Origin: Phycisphaerae bacterium | Lineage (GTDB): Bacteria; Chloroflexota; Anaerolineae; 4572-78; J111 | NCBI GenBank assembly: GCA_028285035.1 | Contig: JANQQF010000005.1 | Location: forward strand, 1-64,000 | DNA: 64,000 bases | Direction: 5' to 3' | In this document: one piece after another, positions 51,166-58,787 of the stretch | Layout: every line of letters begins with the position of its first letter | Numbering within the stretch: the stretch's first letter is position 1 | The notes under the pieces: generated by a model | Seen by the model: only the letters and a program-made list of their open reading frames with translations | The model's database searches: none | What the model was told of the DNA's origin: nothing | Position numbers and translations under genes: made by a program

Positions 51166-52393
51166 TCTTTAGAAAACCTGTCCGTACAAATTCTGTGATT
51201 AAGTCAATTTTTCCTTGATCTGTAATCAACCCCTTGATATCTCCAATGGCAAAAGGCTCATTCTGCAAAATGGTCGGTAAGGCAGACTTTAATAAGGGGG
51301 GAATAGTGATTTCATGCTCGCCAAAGCAAACTGAAATCTGTTGTTCCCGATCTTTGACAACATATGAGACGGATGTACGTCTCGATAATACCGAAGCTGT
51401 CGTCAATTGAGACATCTGCATCAAATCGCTAAATTGGCCTTGGCGATCTCGGAGCTGATCGCCAACAAAGGCGTCTGTTTGGCGGTCTAATAACGTCTGC
51501 ATCCCAATCTCTTGTTGTAGGGCGGCAAATTGAGTCTCAAACGCTTGGATAAAGTCTGCTTTGTCTGCCGCTGAAGATAAACCGTGCGGCAGGGCTTGTC
51601 GAAATATAGGGTTTTCCTTGGCAATTTGGGCTATCTCCTCAATAAGATGAAACCAATATTTGGGCAATAAACCAAGGGTGATATGAATTGAAGGTTCTTC
51701 AAGGGTGACGGCATCGTGGATATATCCCCGAGGGAGATAGAGTAAATCACCCGCTCGTAAATCTAAAGTATGTTGAGGTGCTTGTGCTGGGTCTGGGCTT
51801 TTCTCGCCCGGTTTGTTTTCAACGGGCAGGGTCTGCTCACCAAAACCGTAGAGCCGCCAATGTTTACACCCGTTAATCTGTAAGGCTAGAACATCGTGAT
51901 TATCATAATGGGCCGGAAATCCTTGGGAGCCAGGTGGGGTGATGTAAAGGTTGGTCTGCACCCGAAATTTGAACTGATTTTCTAAGTAAGCACAAAAGCG
52001 AGTCAGGCTGGGGATCGCCTTGTGCGCCCCATTGATTACCAGCGTAGCGCCCTCGGTATATAAACTAAATAATCTGGCCGGGTCAACCACTCGCACCGCT
52101 TCCCCGGATCTTCGACCAATCGTCGTCCACGCCTCTATGGGAAATCCGTGCCCGGACTTGGTGACATTAAGAAATCTTGGTGATAACTGTTGTGAAACAA
52201 AGTGCATATCCAAATGATTGATGTTCAATATTGGATCATAAAAGGCTTTATCAGCCCGATTTAGATGAAGAAATGTTTTTTCCCAATAGGTTTGGAAAAA
52301 CGTTTCAACCTCGGTTGGCGCGATAAGATCAGCAAAGCTAATTGGGTGAGACATACGCTTTCTCATTTGTAAAATTTGACTACTGAAAATCAT
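51152..52393 (-). CDS. JmjC/cupin_4-type oxygenase
   Basis: A 413-residue Fe(II)/2OG oxygenase of the ribosomal-oxygenase-like (RoxA/NO66) group. The JmjC core has H162-x-D164 (PAHYDNHDV) and H226 (LPRGYIHDA). The region after it (about 240-400) is a dimerisation and winged-helix part as in that family. Family members hydroxylate His or Arg in proteins. ATG at 52393 overlaps the kinase stop; a second start at the Met of MSHPISF (52354) is equally possible. It shares the operon with two further iron oxygenases. Confidence 0.8.
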   Translation of the reverse strand: MIFSSQILQMRKRMSHPISFADLIAPTEVETFFQTYWEKTFLHLNRADKAFYDPILNINHLDMHFVSQQLSPRFLNVTKSGHGFPIEAWTTIGRRSGEAVRVVDPARLFSLYTEGATLVINGAHKAIPSLTRFCAYLENQFKFRVQTNLYITPPGSQGFPAHYDNHDVLALQINGCKHWRLYGFGEQTLPVENKPGEKSPDPAQAPQHTLDLRAGDLLYLPRGYIHDAVTLEEPSIHITLGLLPKYWFHLIEEIAQIAKENPIFRQALPHGLSSAADKADFIQAFETQFAALQQEIGMQTLLDRQTDAFVGDQLRDRQGQFSDLMQMSQLTTASVLSRRTSVSYVVKDREQQISVCFGEHEITIPPLLKSALPTILQNEPFAIGDIKGLITDQGKIDLITEFVRTGFLKIEHI

Positions 52394-53351
52394 CCAGAAT
52401 TAAATCACATAGCTGGGGTAAGGCCTCAACCCGATCTGGCGGATAGAGATGACGGATTGGCACCTGCTGCACCACCTGACTCAAGGCTGAAAATTCTTGT
52501 GTCCGCATCGTGTTGTCAATGATCATATAACTTCCCGCCGTGTTCTTGACCAGAGACGCTAGCCGCCCCTGCGGCAACGAAGCGGTAACTTTGGGGGATG
52601 GGGTACGTTCTTCCAAAAGGTAGATGAGGCTTAAGGGGGTGGTTTGAGGGCTAATTGGGCCGCGACCTGCTCTACTTAGCGGCATATCGACGTAGTGCTT
52701 AATACTTCTCGTCGTTGAATAAACCCGAGGTCGATTATCGACACCCCCGTATAAAGTAGATAGAGCATCTGGGGAAAGTCGTACCCGAGGGTACCCCGTT
52801 TGAACCTCGATGGCTCCATTCTCAAAAGTGAGGGGGGCGACATCGTCAGCCACTAACTGCCAGCCAGCTTGAACCAAGGCCGCTGATGTGGTTGATTTAC
52901 CTGCTCGCTTTTTGCCCAAAATTGCAATGGCTTTATGGTCACGGGCAATGACACTCGCATGTAAACACATAATCCCTCGACGTCGTAACAATCCTGCCAT
53001 AACCGGACCGATAAAGAGTGACTGTACATCTGCAAACGGCAGGGTAGACGGCCAGTAGATGTTCACGACATTGGTCAACGGATCAATGATAAAGTCAATC
53101 AGCCCCTCATTTTGATTAAATTGTAAGCGGAGATAGATGCCTTCAGATTCTTTGGCCTGCCAGAGGTCAATTCGACGGCGACGTTGCAGCACGGAGGTTA
53201 TCACAGGCTGCCAATTTCGTTGCGGTGCTACCTCTGATTGTTCCAGCCAATGGACAACCATATCAGGTGTCTTCTGGGCAGAATCACTCAGAAGACCGGG
53301 TAAGGCATGGCTGCTTTGTAGGGTTAGACCATAAAGTTGATAGTAGTACAT
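52380..53351 (-). CDS. HPr kinase-like protein, probable lasso-precursor Ser kinase
   Basis: A 323-residue protein of the HPr kinase/phosphorylase fold. The N-terminal half (1-125) is a beta domain. The kinase core has H131 (CLHASV), Walker A GKKRAGKST (146-154) and acidic ADD (168-170). In paeninodin-type clusters such homologues phosphorylate the C-terminal Ser of the precursor. The precursor 2.2 kb upstream ends in Ser, which fits. It overlaps the cupin gene and lies 188 bases from the cyclase, so it is part of the operon. Confidence 0.85.
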   Translation of the reverse strand: MYYYQLYGLTLQSSHALPGLLSDSAQKTPDMVVHWLEQSEVAPQRNWQPVITSVLQRRRRIDLWQAKESEGIYLRLQFNQNEGLIDFIIDPLTNVVNIYWPSTLPFADVQSLFIGPVMAGLLRRRGIMCLHASVIARDHKAIAILGKKRAGKSTTSAALVQAGWQLVADDVAPLTFENGAIEVQTGYPRVRLSPDALSTLYGGVDNRPRVYSTTRSIKHYVDMPLSRAGRGPISPQTTPLSLIYLLEERTPSPKVTASLPQGRLASLVKNTAGSYMIIDNTMRTQEFSALSQVVQQVPIRHLYPPDRVEALPQLCDLILDDFQ

Positions 53352-53459
53352 TTGTTAGGTACTTATTTAGAGCTAAGGCTTTTCCAAGATTTAAATTAGT
53401 CAAAAATGATAAATGATAGGAGTAAGACTTAATCCTGGCCTTGGCTGAAAAAGCCTTTT

Positions 53460-53540
53460 AGGAGTTCCGTAGATAATCAGGGCTATCTATTTATGTTTTA
53501 TTGAACTTGCTTTTGCCTAAGTATTTCCTTGGAACTCCCT
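53460..53540. repeat. Inverted repeat after the cyclase gene
   Basis: AGGAGTTCC (53460-53468) pairs with GGAACTCCCT (53531-53540), in the 187-base gap between the cyclase stop and the kinase start. With a 62-base loop and no T-run it is a weak stop at most. It could make an mRNA boundary that sets kinase and tailoring expression below that of the core genes. Confidence 0.4.
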
Positions 53541-55467
53541 AAAACCCAGCAAATTGCCGTAAAAAGGTGATAAGATAAATTCCCTGTGGCACCAAACGAC
53601 CCGCCGCAAAGTCCTCAACCGTCTTAGGTCGCGTTTCAGTCATATCATAAGTCGCATAACGTTTTAGCTTCTCCACATCAACGATATGCCGTACGGGATC
53701 ACTGGGTTTGATGTCTGATAGGAATGCCATAACCTGTGCCCGCTGGGCATTGTATCGTAAATAAAAATCAGGTGAAAACGGTTCTTTGCTGGTGCGCCAT
53801 TGAATTTTTGGCGGCAATATCTTATCCAAGCTACCTCGAACCAGGTAGCGATTATAGCCATTACGTATCTTTAAGTTAGCAGGCGCGGCTAAACAGAATT
53901 CCAACAGACGTATATCACGGAGCGGGTTGCGCATCTGGACCCGTTCATAGCCAACAAACCCAGGAACCTGGGACGGCTTTCGGGCCCGACAGATCGCAGG
54001 ATGTTGATTATTCCGATGAAAAGGATGCTCACGATAGGTTCTTAGCTGGACGTTTCGCAATTCCTGGTGGTTTGCCCCAAGTTGATCGACCAGAAAATCG
54101 GGGTGTAGAATGTGTAAATGTGCTAAAGGTTTGTTCTGGCGTGATATGGCGTGCCGTAAGTTGTGCGCCCAGCCTGGTAGTACCGGTCGTAACACATGTG
54201 ATCGAAACATTCGCCAGAGAGACATTCCGTTTTGCTGCCCTCGTAGCTTGAGTTCTCGCCACAAGGTTGGCCAATAGCCTCGTAGGAAAAGCTCCGAGTA
54301 ACACCCCTCGCCATGATAGGTTAACCCCAACTCACCGCCAGCACCATCCAAAATAACCCGACTACCTACCGCTTGGGCAGCCTCTACAAATGCTGTATAA
54401 AGATAATGAGCAACCACGGGGGCAGGGCTTTCATATCCCCAAACCAAACGTTCGACATTATCAAATGCGCTTTTATTAGGGGCTGTCACATACTTTAGCT
54501 GAATGTTTGACCAGGTTTGAAATTGATCAATATATTCTCGCTCATCGCGAAGCGTTGGTATATCTGCCTGACCATTTTTGGGTAGAACAGAGGACAACGT
54601 GGTTAACGTCTGTTCTTGCTGAGCCAGACAATGAGCCGCCACACTGACAATAGCCGATGAGTCCAACCCACCGCTCAGAAGTGCGGAAACAGGATACGCT
54701 GAGCGAAGATAGGCCTGTATCACCTCAAATAGCAGGGCTTTTAAGGCCTCCAATACATCGTCATCTCGTCGTATCCCTAAGGAGTTATTAACTGTCGGTT
54801 CCCAATAAGTATGCTGGCGAACACCCTGTTTACTCACAATCATCATTGTGGCGGCAGGTAAGCCCAACACATCCTCAAAATAACTGTTTTCTACGTCCTG
54901 TCTTAGCGTGGCTCGATAGGCTAATAAGGCTATTTTTCGTTTATTAAGCTGCACGTCGGACAAGGTCGCCAGAACGCCTTTGGCCTCGCTGGCAAAAACA
55001 AAGTTCCCTTGCTTATAATGATAAAAGAGGGGGCGATTGCCGAGATGATCTCGGCAACAGATGAGTTTATGGTTGGGTTCATCCCATAAGGCAAAGGAAA
55101 AATCACCAATGAGATAGTTTACGAAGGCCTCTCCCCATTTTTTGTAAGCAGTCAAAATAAGGTGGCTATCAGATCGCTCCAAGCCATCCTGCTGTGACAA
55201 CCCTAACTGTCGAAATAGCTCATCTCGATTGTCAAGCCGAACATCGGCGGTAATGGTCAACCCAGCGATGGGGTCGTGGCGTGGTTGCTGCTCAAATTGT
55301 GATTCGGGGGTGATGCGCTTGGTTTGATGACCAAACGCAACCCCCCCCTGTGTCCAACTATTCGTGCCATCTAGGCCGTGATGGGCTAAGGCGTTGAGCA
55401 TCTTTGCCAAACGTGGCCTCTGAGATGGGTCATTTTCCCAATTAACCAAACCACAAATGGCACTCAT
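53539..55467 (-). CDS. Asparagine-synthase-like lasso peptide cyclase (protein C)
   Basis: A 642-residue protein with a glutaminase-like N-terminal domain and an ATP-pyrophosphatase domain. The PPi loop is SALLSGGLDSSA (261-272). The N-terminus reads MSAICGLVNW: Cys is at position 5 rather than position 2, as in lasso cyclases where the amidotransferase part has lost its role. Such enzymes adenylate an Asp or Glu side chain in the core peptide and close the macrolactam with the N-terminal amine. It lies 40 bases downstream of the precursor gene. Asparagine synthetase is the alternative, but the partners B1 and B2 favour lasso cyclisation. Confidence 0.88.
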   Translation of the reverse strand: MSAICGLVNWENDPSQRPRLAKMLNALAHHGLDGTNSWTQGGVAFGHQTKRITPESQFEQQPRHDPIAGLTITADVRLDNRDELFRQLGLSQQDGLERSDSHLILTAYKKWGEAFVNYLIGDFSFALWDEPNHKLICCRDHLGNRPLFYHYKQGNFVFASEAKGVLATLSDVQLNKRKIALLAYRATLRQDVENSYFEDVLGLPAATMMIVSKQGVRQHTYWEPTVNNSLGIRRDDDVLEALKALLFEVIQAYLRSAYPVSALLSGGLDSSAIVSVAAHCLAQQEQTLTTLSSVLPKNGQADIPTLRDEREYIDQFQTWSNIQLKYVTAPNKSAFDNVERLVWGYESPAPVVAHYLYTAFVEAAQAVGSRVILDGAGGELGLTYHGEGCYSELFLRGYWPTLWRELKLRGQQNGMSLWRMFRSHVLRPVLPGWAHNLRHAISRQNKPLAHLHILHPDFLVDQLGANHQELRNVQLRTYREHPFHRNNQHPAICRARKPSQVPGFVGYERVQMRNPLRDIRLLEFCLAAPANLKIRNGYNRYLVRGSLDKILPPKIQWRTSKEPFSPDFYLRYNAQRAQVMAFLSDIKPSDPVRHIVDVEKLKRYATYDMTETRPKTVEDFAAGRLVPQGIYLITFLRQFAGF

Positions 55468-55506
55468 TCAATCTAGCATTCCCACTCTAATTCACATAGG
55501 TAACTT

Positions 55507-55686
55507 TTAACTCAACGTATCAGAGGTGAAGAATGTAGCGCCATCTGCCCCAACTCCTTCCATATTTTGGACAAGATTAGCAATACTGCCATACTGGACA
55601 AAGGTGGGCGCGTGATAAGGTAGTTTTTCTTCGCTTTGCTCTTCTTGAAGCTCTACATTTTTGTTTTCTTCTTGGCTTGTCATCAT
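55507..55686 (-). CDS. Lasso peptide precursor (candidate)
   Basis: A 59-residue peptide. AAGGAG sits 4 bases before the first of two ATGs and 7 bases before the second; the second may be preferred. The leader is Glu/Gln-rich, then carries the family pattern Y24-x2-P27-x5-G33 (YHAPTFVQYG) followed by SIANLVQ. Spacing from Y24 to the predicted core start equals that in lariatin (17 residues), which would put the core at N41 with D48 as position 8, a suitable ring acceptor. An alternative is M42 with D48 at position 7. The end is Ser59. The gene lies between B2 and the cyclase. Confidence 0.8.
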   Translation of the reverse strand: MMTSQEENKNVELQEEQSEEKLPYHAPTFVQYGSIANLVQNMEGVGADGATFFTSDTLS

Positions 55687-55780
55687 TTTACTCCTTGTTT
55701 GCTAATAATAATCAATCATTTGAATTTTATATTTAAATCTGTTTTTAATAGATGGTCAAACAGATTGACTCACAACATAT

Positions 55781-56227
55781 TTATTTTTTTAATTGTATCG
55801 GTTTGGCGAAGGCCACAAAACGTTGGTGAACTTGCTGGCTGTCATTGATGGGACGGCCCTGATACTCTAGCCAAGCGTGGGCGTCAAACCGGCCTTGGTC
55901 ATACCGTTGCCCAAATATTAGATCAGTGTCGATACCTCGGCGTTGTAATAAGGCCCATAATGTAAGAGATTGAGCTAGGCATCTGCCTGTAAAAGGCGAG
56001 ACTCGACAGACCCGGCGGAATAATCGTTTGTATCGTATTACCTCATCGTTACGATTGACGGGAGAGGGTGCCCCTATTTGGCTCCACTGCGTTAGGGCTT
56101 GTTTTGTTCGATTGAAGCCAAACAAACGTAACCCCATTTCAACGAGTGGCAGTGCAATGGCCATTTGCCACAGGAGACGCCGCTCAGAAACCGGGAGGGT
56201 CCAATACTGGCGTACCTTAGCAATCAT
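55781..56227 (-). CDS. Lasso peptide B2 leader peptidase (transglutaminase-like)
   Basis: A 148-residue protein. The catalytic triad of the lasso B2 family is present: C83 (TGRCLAQSLTLWALLQRRG), H117 (FDAHAWLEYQG) and D129 (PIND). The N-terminal 60 residues are helical. B2 removes the leader after B1 has bound it, then the cyclase acts. The start overlaps the B1 stop by 4 bases (ATGA). Split B1/B2 is typical of Gram-positive-type and many non-proteobacterial clusters. Confidence 0.9.
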   Translation of the reverse strand: MIAKVRQYWTLPVSERRLLWQMAIALPLVEMGLRLFGFNRTKQALTQWSQIGAPSPVNRNDEVIRYKRLFRRVCRVSPFTGRCLAQSLTLWALLQRRGIDTDLIFGQRYDQGRFDAHAWLEYQGRPINDSQQVHQRFVAFAKPIQLKK

Positions 56228-56502
56228 GACACCGTAACCAAGCCCGCTTCAACCAATGAATTAATGAGCGTTGCCAAATCTGCCCGAAGCGTTTCCGCAT
56301 CGACATCGTACTCACTCAGCATTTGGCTGACAACCGCTTCAACATTGTCTTGCTCATCGAGCAACTGCCACATCCGGGTGCCAATATCATCCAAGCCAAA
56401 ATATTGCTCGTTGGCCAGATTTAACAAAACCGTTTCTCCTTCTAATTCTTGAAAGAGAATATCAGGGTTCATTGTAATTTGAGTCGGTAGTGAAACGCTC
56501 AT
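56224..56502 (-). CDS. Lasso peptide B1 leader-binding protein (PqqD-like)
   Basis: A 92-residue RiPP recognition element. It follows the PqqD pattern (DILFQELEGETVLLNLANEQYFGLDDIGTRMWQLLDEQDNVEAV, then three helices). B1 binds the leader at its Y-x2-P region and presents the precursor to B2. It is the first gene of the operon; a weak ribosome site and a candidate promoter lie upstream. Confidence 0.9.
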   Translation of the reverse strand: MSVSLPTQITMNPDILFQELEGETVLLNLANEQYFGLDDIGTRMWQLLDEQDNVEAVVSQMLSEYDVDAETLRADLATLINSLVEAGLVTVS

Positions 56503-56569
56503 TCAAAAAGGTTCCTAGGTTTATCCACTATTTTTCCTGCCACCGTTGATGATACCCTAACTTGAGGGA

Positions 56570-56598
56570 TTATACAAGCCTAAATTTAATGGTTAAGG
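56570..56598 (-). promoter_or_regulatory. Candidate promoter of the lasso operon
   Basis: TATAAT (minus strand, 56575-56570) lies 68 bases before the B1 start. A weak -35-like TTAACC is 15 bases upstream. The remaining 56503-56965 gap is AT-rich and holds a direct repeat of GGTTTGAATTA (about 56689-56710) that may bind a regulator; nothing else is seen there. Confidence 0.4.
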
Positions 56599-56965
56599 CT
56601 TCTCTTTAAGTCTTTAAGAATTATGGTTTAACGTGTTTAATTATATAATATTTTAAGGGAGATTATAAAGTCTAATATACCACAGTTTGGTTTGAATTAG
56701 GTTTGAATTATTTGGTTGTGCAAATTGTTTCTGTCAATTTTATGAGGCTCTAATAAATAGCAATACTTTTACAGAAGCAGTGGAACACTGCCAATTATTT
56801 GACTCGAGACCCCATAGGGCTTTAAATACAAATTTCGGACAAATAAATGATAAATTCAAACCAATGAGTTAAATCGGCATATCTCTTATAAGATTATATT
56901 TGTAATCCATTTGGATTGGCAAGACCGTCCTTAATTTGTTATTTCTTATAAAAAAGGAATTTAGT

Positions 56966-57404
56966 ATGTTCACTCCAACAACAGATACCTGGTGGCGACT
57001 GCACCTGAGGTCAGCCCCAGAGCAGGTCTATGAGATGCTTGCCACCGATGCGGGACGGCAGCAGTTCTGGGCCGAGTCCGCCGTGGAAGAGAATGGCCAC
57101 ATCCTGTTCACCTTTCCGGGCGGCTATCAATGGCGAGGCCGGATTTTGGAAGCCAGCCCGCCCACCCGCTTTAGCGTTGAATTATGTTGGTGGCAGCACG
57201 ACCGTCTTTGAATTACAGGACGACGGGCAGGGTGGCACGGAGCTGTTGCTCACCGATGATAACATTCCCGTGGAGCACATCCACGAGATTTCCGCCGGGT
57301 GGGTCTCCGTGCTGATGGCCCTCAAAGGCGCGGTTGATTTTGGTGTCGATTTGCGCAATCACAATGATAGGCGGACGTATTTGCAAGGGTATGCGGATAA
57401 TTGA
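56966..57404 (+). pseudogene. SRPBCC (AHSA1-like) domain protein, frameshifted
   Basis: Begins at MFTPTTDTWW with AAGGA upstream. The first frame gives the N-terminal half (LHLRSAPEQVYEMLATDAGRQQFW, then GYQWRGRILEASPPTRFSVE). The second frame gives the expected continuation (YVGGSTTVFELQDDGQGG, then LMALKGAVDFGVDLRNH). The switch is in GAATTATG near 57180-57186; dropping one T restores a full-length AHSA1-like protein of about 145 residues. It is either a pseudogene or a sequence error. Confidence 0.75.
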
Positions 57405-57466
57405 GAAATTGACGCATCGTAACTTTGCTTACCCGTTCCGCAGCAAGATGAATCAATCACGATCTT

Positions 57467-57501
57467 AGGAAGCCGCAAGTGCACTTACGGCTTCCTAACT
57501 C
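57467..57501. repeat. Hairpin repeat family B, copy 2
   Basis: AGGAAGCCG (57467-57475) pairs with CGGCTTCCT (57488-57496) and is followed by AACTC. It is the reversed counterpart of 39214-39249. It sits 26 bases before the start of the methyltransferase gene. Confidence 0.65.
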
Positions 57502-57526
57502 AGAGCTATTTTAAGGGGATCAATCA

Positions 57527-58354
57527 ATGACCTACAATCAAACCGTGGCCGATCATTACACACCCAATCAATTGCTCGAAACAATTGAGGCCGCCTTGGC
57601 TAAGGTTGGCAAAACCTCAGCAAATGTCACCATCGAAGATCTCGCCCCCGTTGATGAGTTCCACATTGGGGGTAGAGGCGCAACCCAACATCTGTTGGAT
57701 CAACTCGAATTCTCGCAAAACGACTATATCCTTGATGTTGGATGTGGGCTGGGTGGGGCGGCTCGCTTTATTGCTAGTCACTACAACAATCGAGTGACAG
57801 GCATTGATTTAACCCAAAATTTTGTCGATGTGGGTAATGTGTTGAACGGGTGGGTCGGCTTGGCGGATCGTGTAACCCTGCAACACGGCAGCGCCCTCTC
57901 TATGCCCTTTGATGATGATAGTTTTGATGGGGCTACGATGTTTCACGTCGGGATGAATATCGAGGATAAAGTCGCCCTGTTTCATGAGGTTTATCGGGTG
58001 GTACGCCCCAACGCTTCGTTTGGCATTTATGACATTATGCAAATCACTCCAGGTGAACTGGCGTATCCGGTGCCATGGGCCTCAGATGCTGACATTAGCA
58101 AACTCGCCACGCCTGATGCGTATGAGCAAGCCTTGGTGCAAGCGGGATTTCAAATAAAAGTCAAGACCATTCGGCGTGACTTTGCGCTGGACTTCTTTAA
58201 GCAGGCTCGGGCCAAAGCAGAGGCGGCGGGTGGCCCTGCGCCTGTTGGCTTGCATCTTTTGATGCAAGAGAGTACGCCTGTCAAAATCAAAAATATGGTT
58301 GATAATATTGTGAATGGTTTGATTGCTCCGGTTGAGATGATTGGGCAGAAATGA
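57527..58354 (+). CDS. Class I SAM methyltransferase (sarcosine/dimethylglycine-type)
   Basis: A 275-residue enzyme. Motif I is YILDVGCGLGGAARFIA and motif II has the acidic residue of VTGIDLT; FDGATMFHVGMNIEDK and YRVVRPNASFGIYDIM complete the fold. The segment HIGGRGATQHLLDQL before motif I resembles glycine-sarcosine/dimethylglycine N-methyltransferases that make glycine betaine, and also UbiE-like enzymes. AAGGGG precedes the ATG. It is on the opposite strand from the lasso operon and probably unrelated to it. Confidence 0.8.
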   Translation: MTYNQTVADHYTPNQLLETIEAALAKVGKTSANVTIEDLAPVDEFHIGGRGATQHLLDQLEFSQNDYILDVGCGLGGAARFIASHYNNRVTGIDLTQNFVDVGNVLNGWVGLADRVTLQHGSALSMPFDDDSFDGATMFHVGMNIEDKVALFHEVYRVVRPNASFGIYDIMQITPGELAYPVPWASDADISKLATPDAYEQALVQAGFQIKVKTIRRDFALDFFKQARAKAEAAGGPAPVGLHLLMQESTPVKIKNMVDNIVNGLIAPVEMIGQK

Positions 58355-58436
58355 TATTTTGTGGAAATAATAGGATTTACAAGATTATCAACCGTACAAA
58401 ATTTTCTCGTTCAATATAGAATATAGATTGTTGAAG

Positions 58437-58496
58437 GATGTCATGCCCGAATGGTTTTATCGGGCATCCACTGGTTTGTGACCGATGGATTCCGGT
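58437..58496 (+). repeat. Interspersed repeat family C, copy 2
   Basis: GTCATGCCCGAATGG, CGGGCATCCA and GATGGATTCCGG match the copies at 40041-40107 and 63933-64000. The CCCGAT/ATCGGG parts form a hairpin. The gap 58355-58787 also carries the family D repeat. Confidence 0.7.
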
Positions 58497-58575
58497 TATG
58501 GAAATCATCGTGCAATAGCAGCCTCTGATTGGCAATCTATGTAAAGTGTTTATGTTAAATTGAAGCCTCGGACAG

Positions 58576-58738
58576 GTCATTTCGAGCGGAGTGGAACGGA
58601 GAGAGAAATCCCTGAAATGCTCATTTTACCAGACTTTTAACGGGTAAAAAGTGAAATTTCTGGGGTTGCCTACGAAATCTAGCTTTTATTGTAGCGCTTG
58701 AGGGATTTCTCCATAAGCGTAAGCGGCATCGAAATGAC
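58576..58738. repeat. Interspersed repeat family D, copy 1 (GTCATTTCGA...TCGAAATGAC)
   Basis: GTCATTTCGAGC (58576-58587) is matched by TCGAAATGAC (58729-58738) in reverse, so the 163-base unit is a long imperfect inverted repeat. It contains GAGAAATCCCT near the left arm and AGGGATTTCTC near the right. A related unit lies at 63815-63922. This is a known common intergenic repeat type; no function assigned. Confidence 0.7.
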
Positions 58739-58787
58739 ATGATGACCACATAGTTCAATCAAACCCTACTTAATATCCGATCCTCAT

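Noticed and set aside
53539..55467. Simple asparagine synthetase
   Set aside because: Cys is displaced from position 2 and the gene lies between lasso B1/B2/precursor and an HPr-type kinase; cyclase is the better reading.
43184..56502. Ordinary defence or toxin-antitoxin island
   Set aside because: No nuclease, toxin or sensor domains; the gene set fits RiPP biosynthesis.
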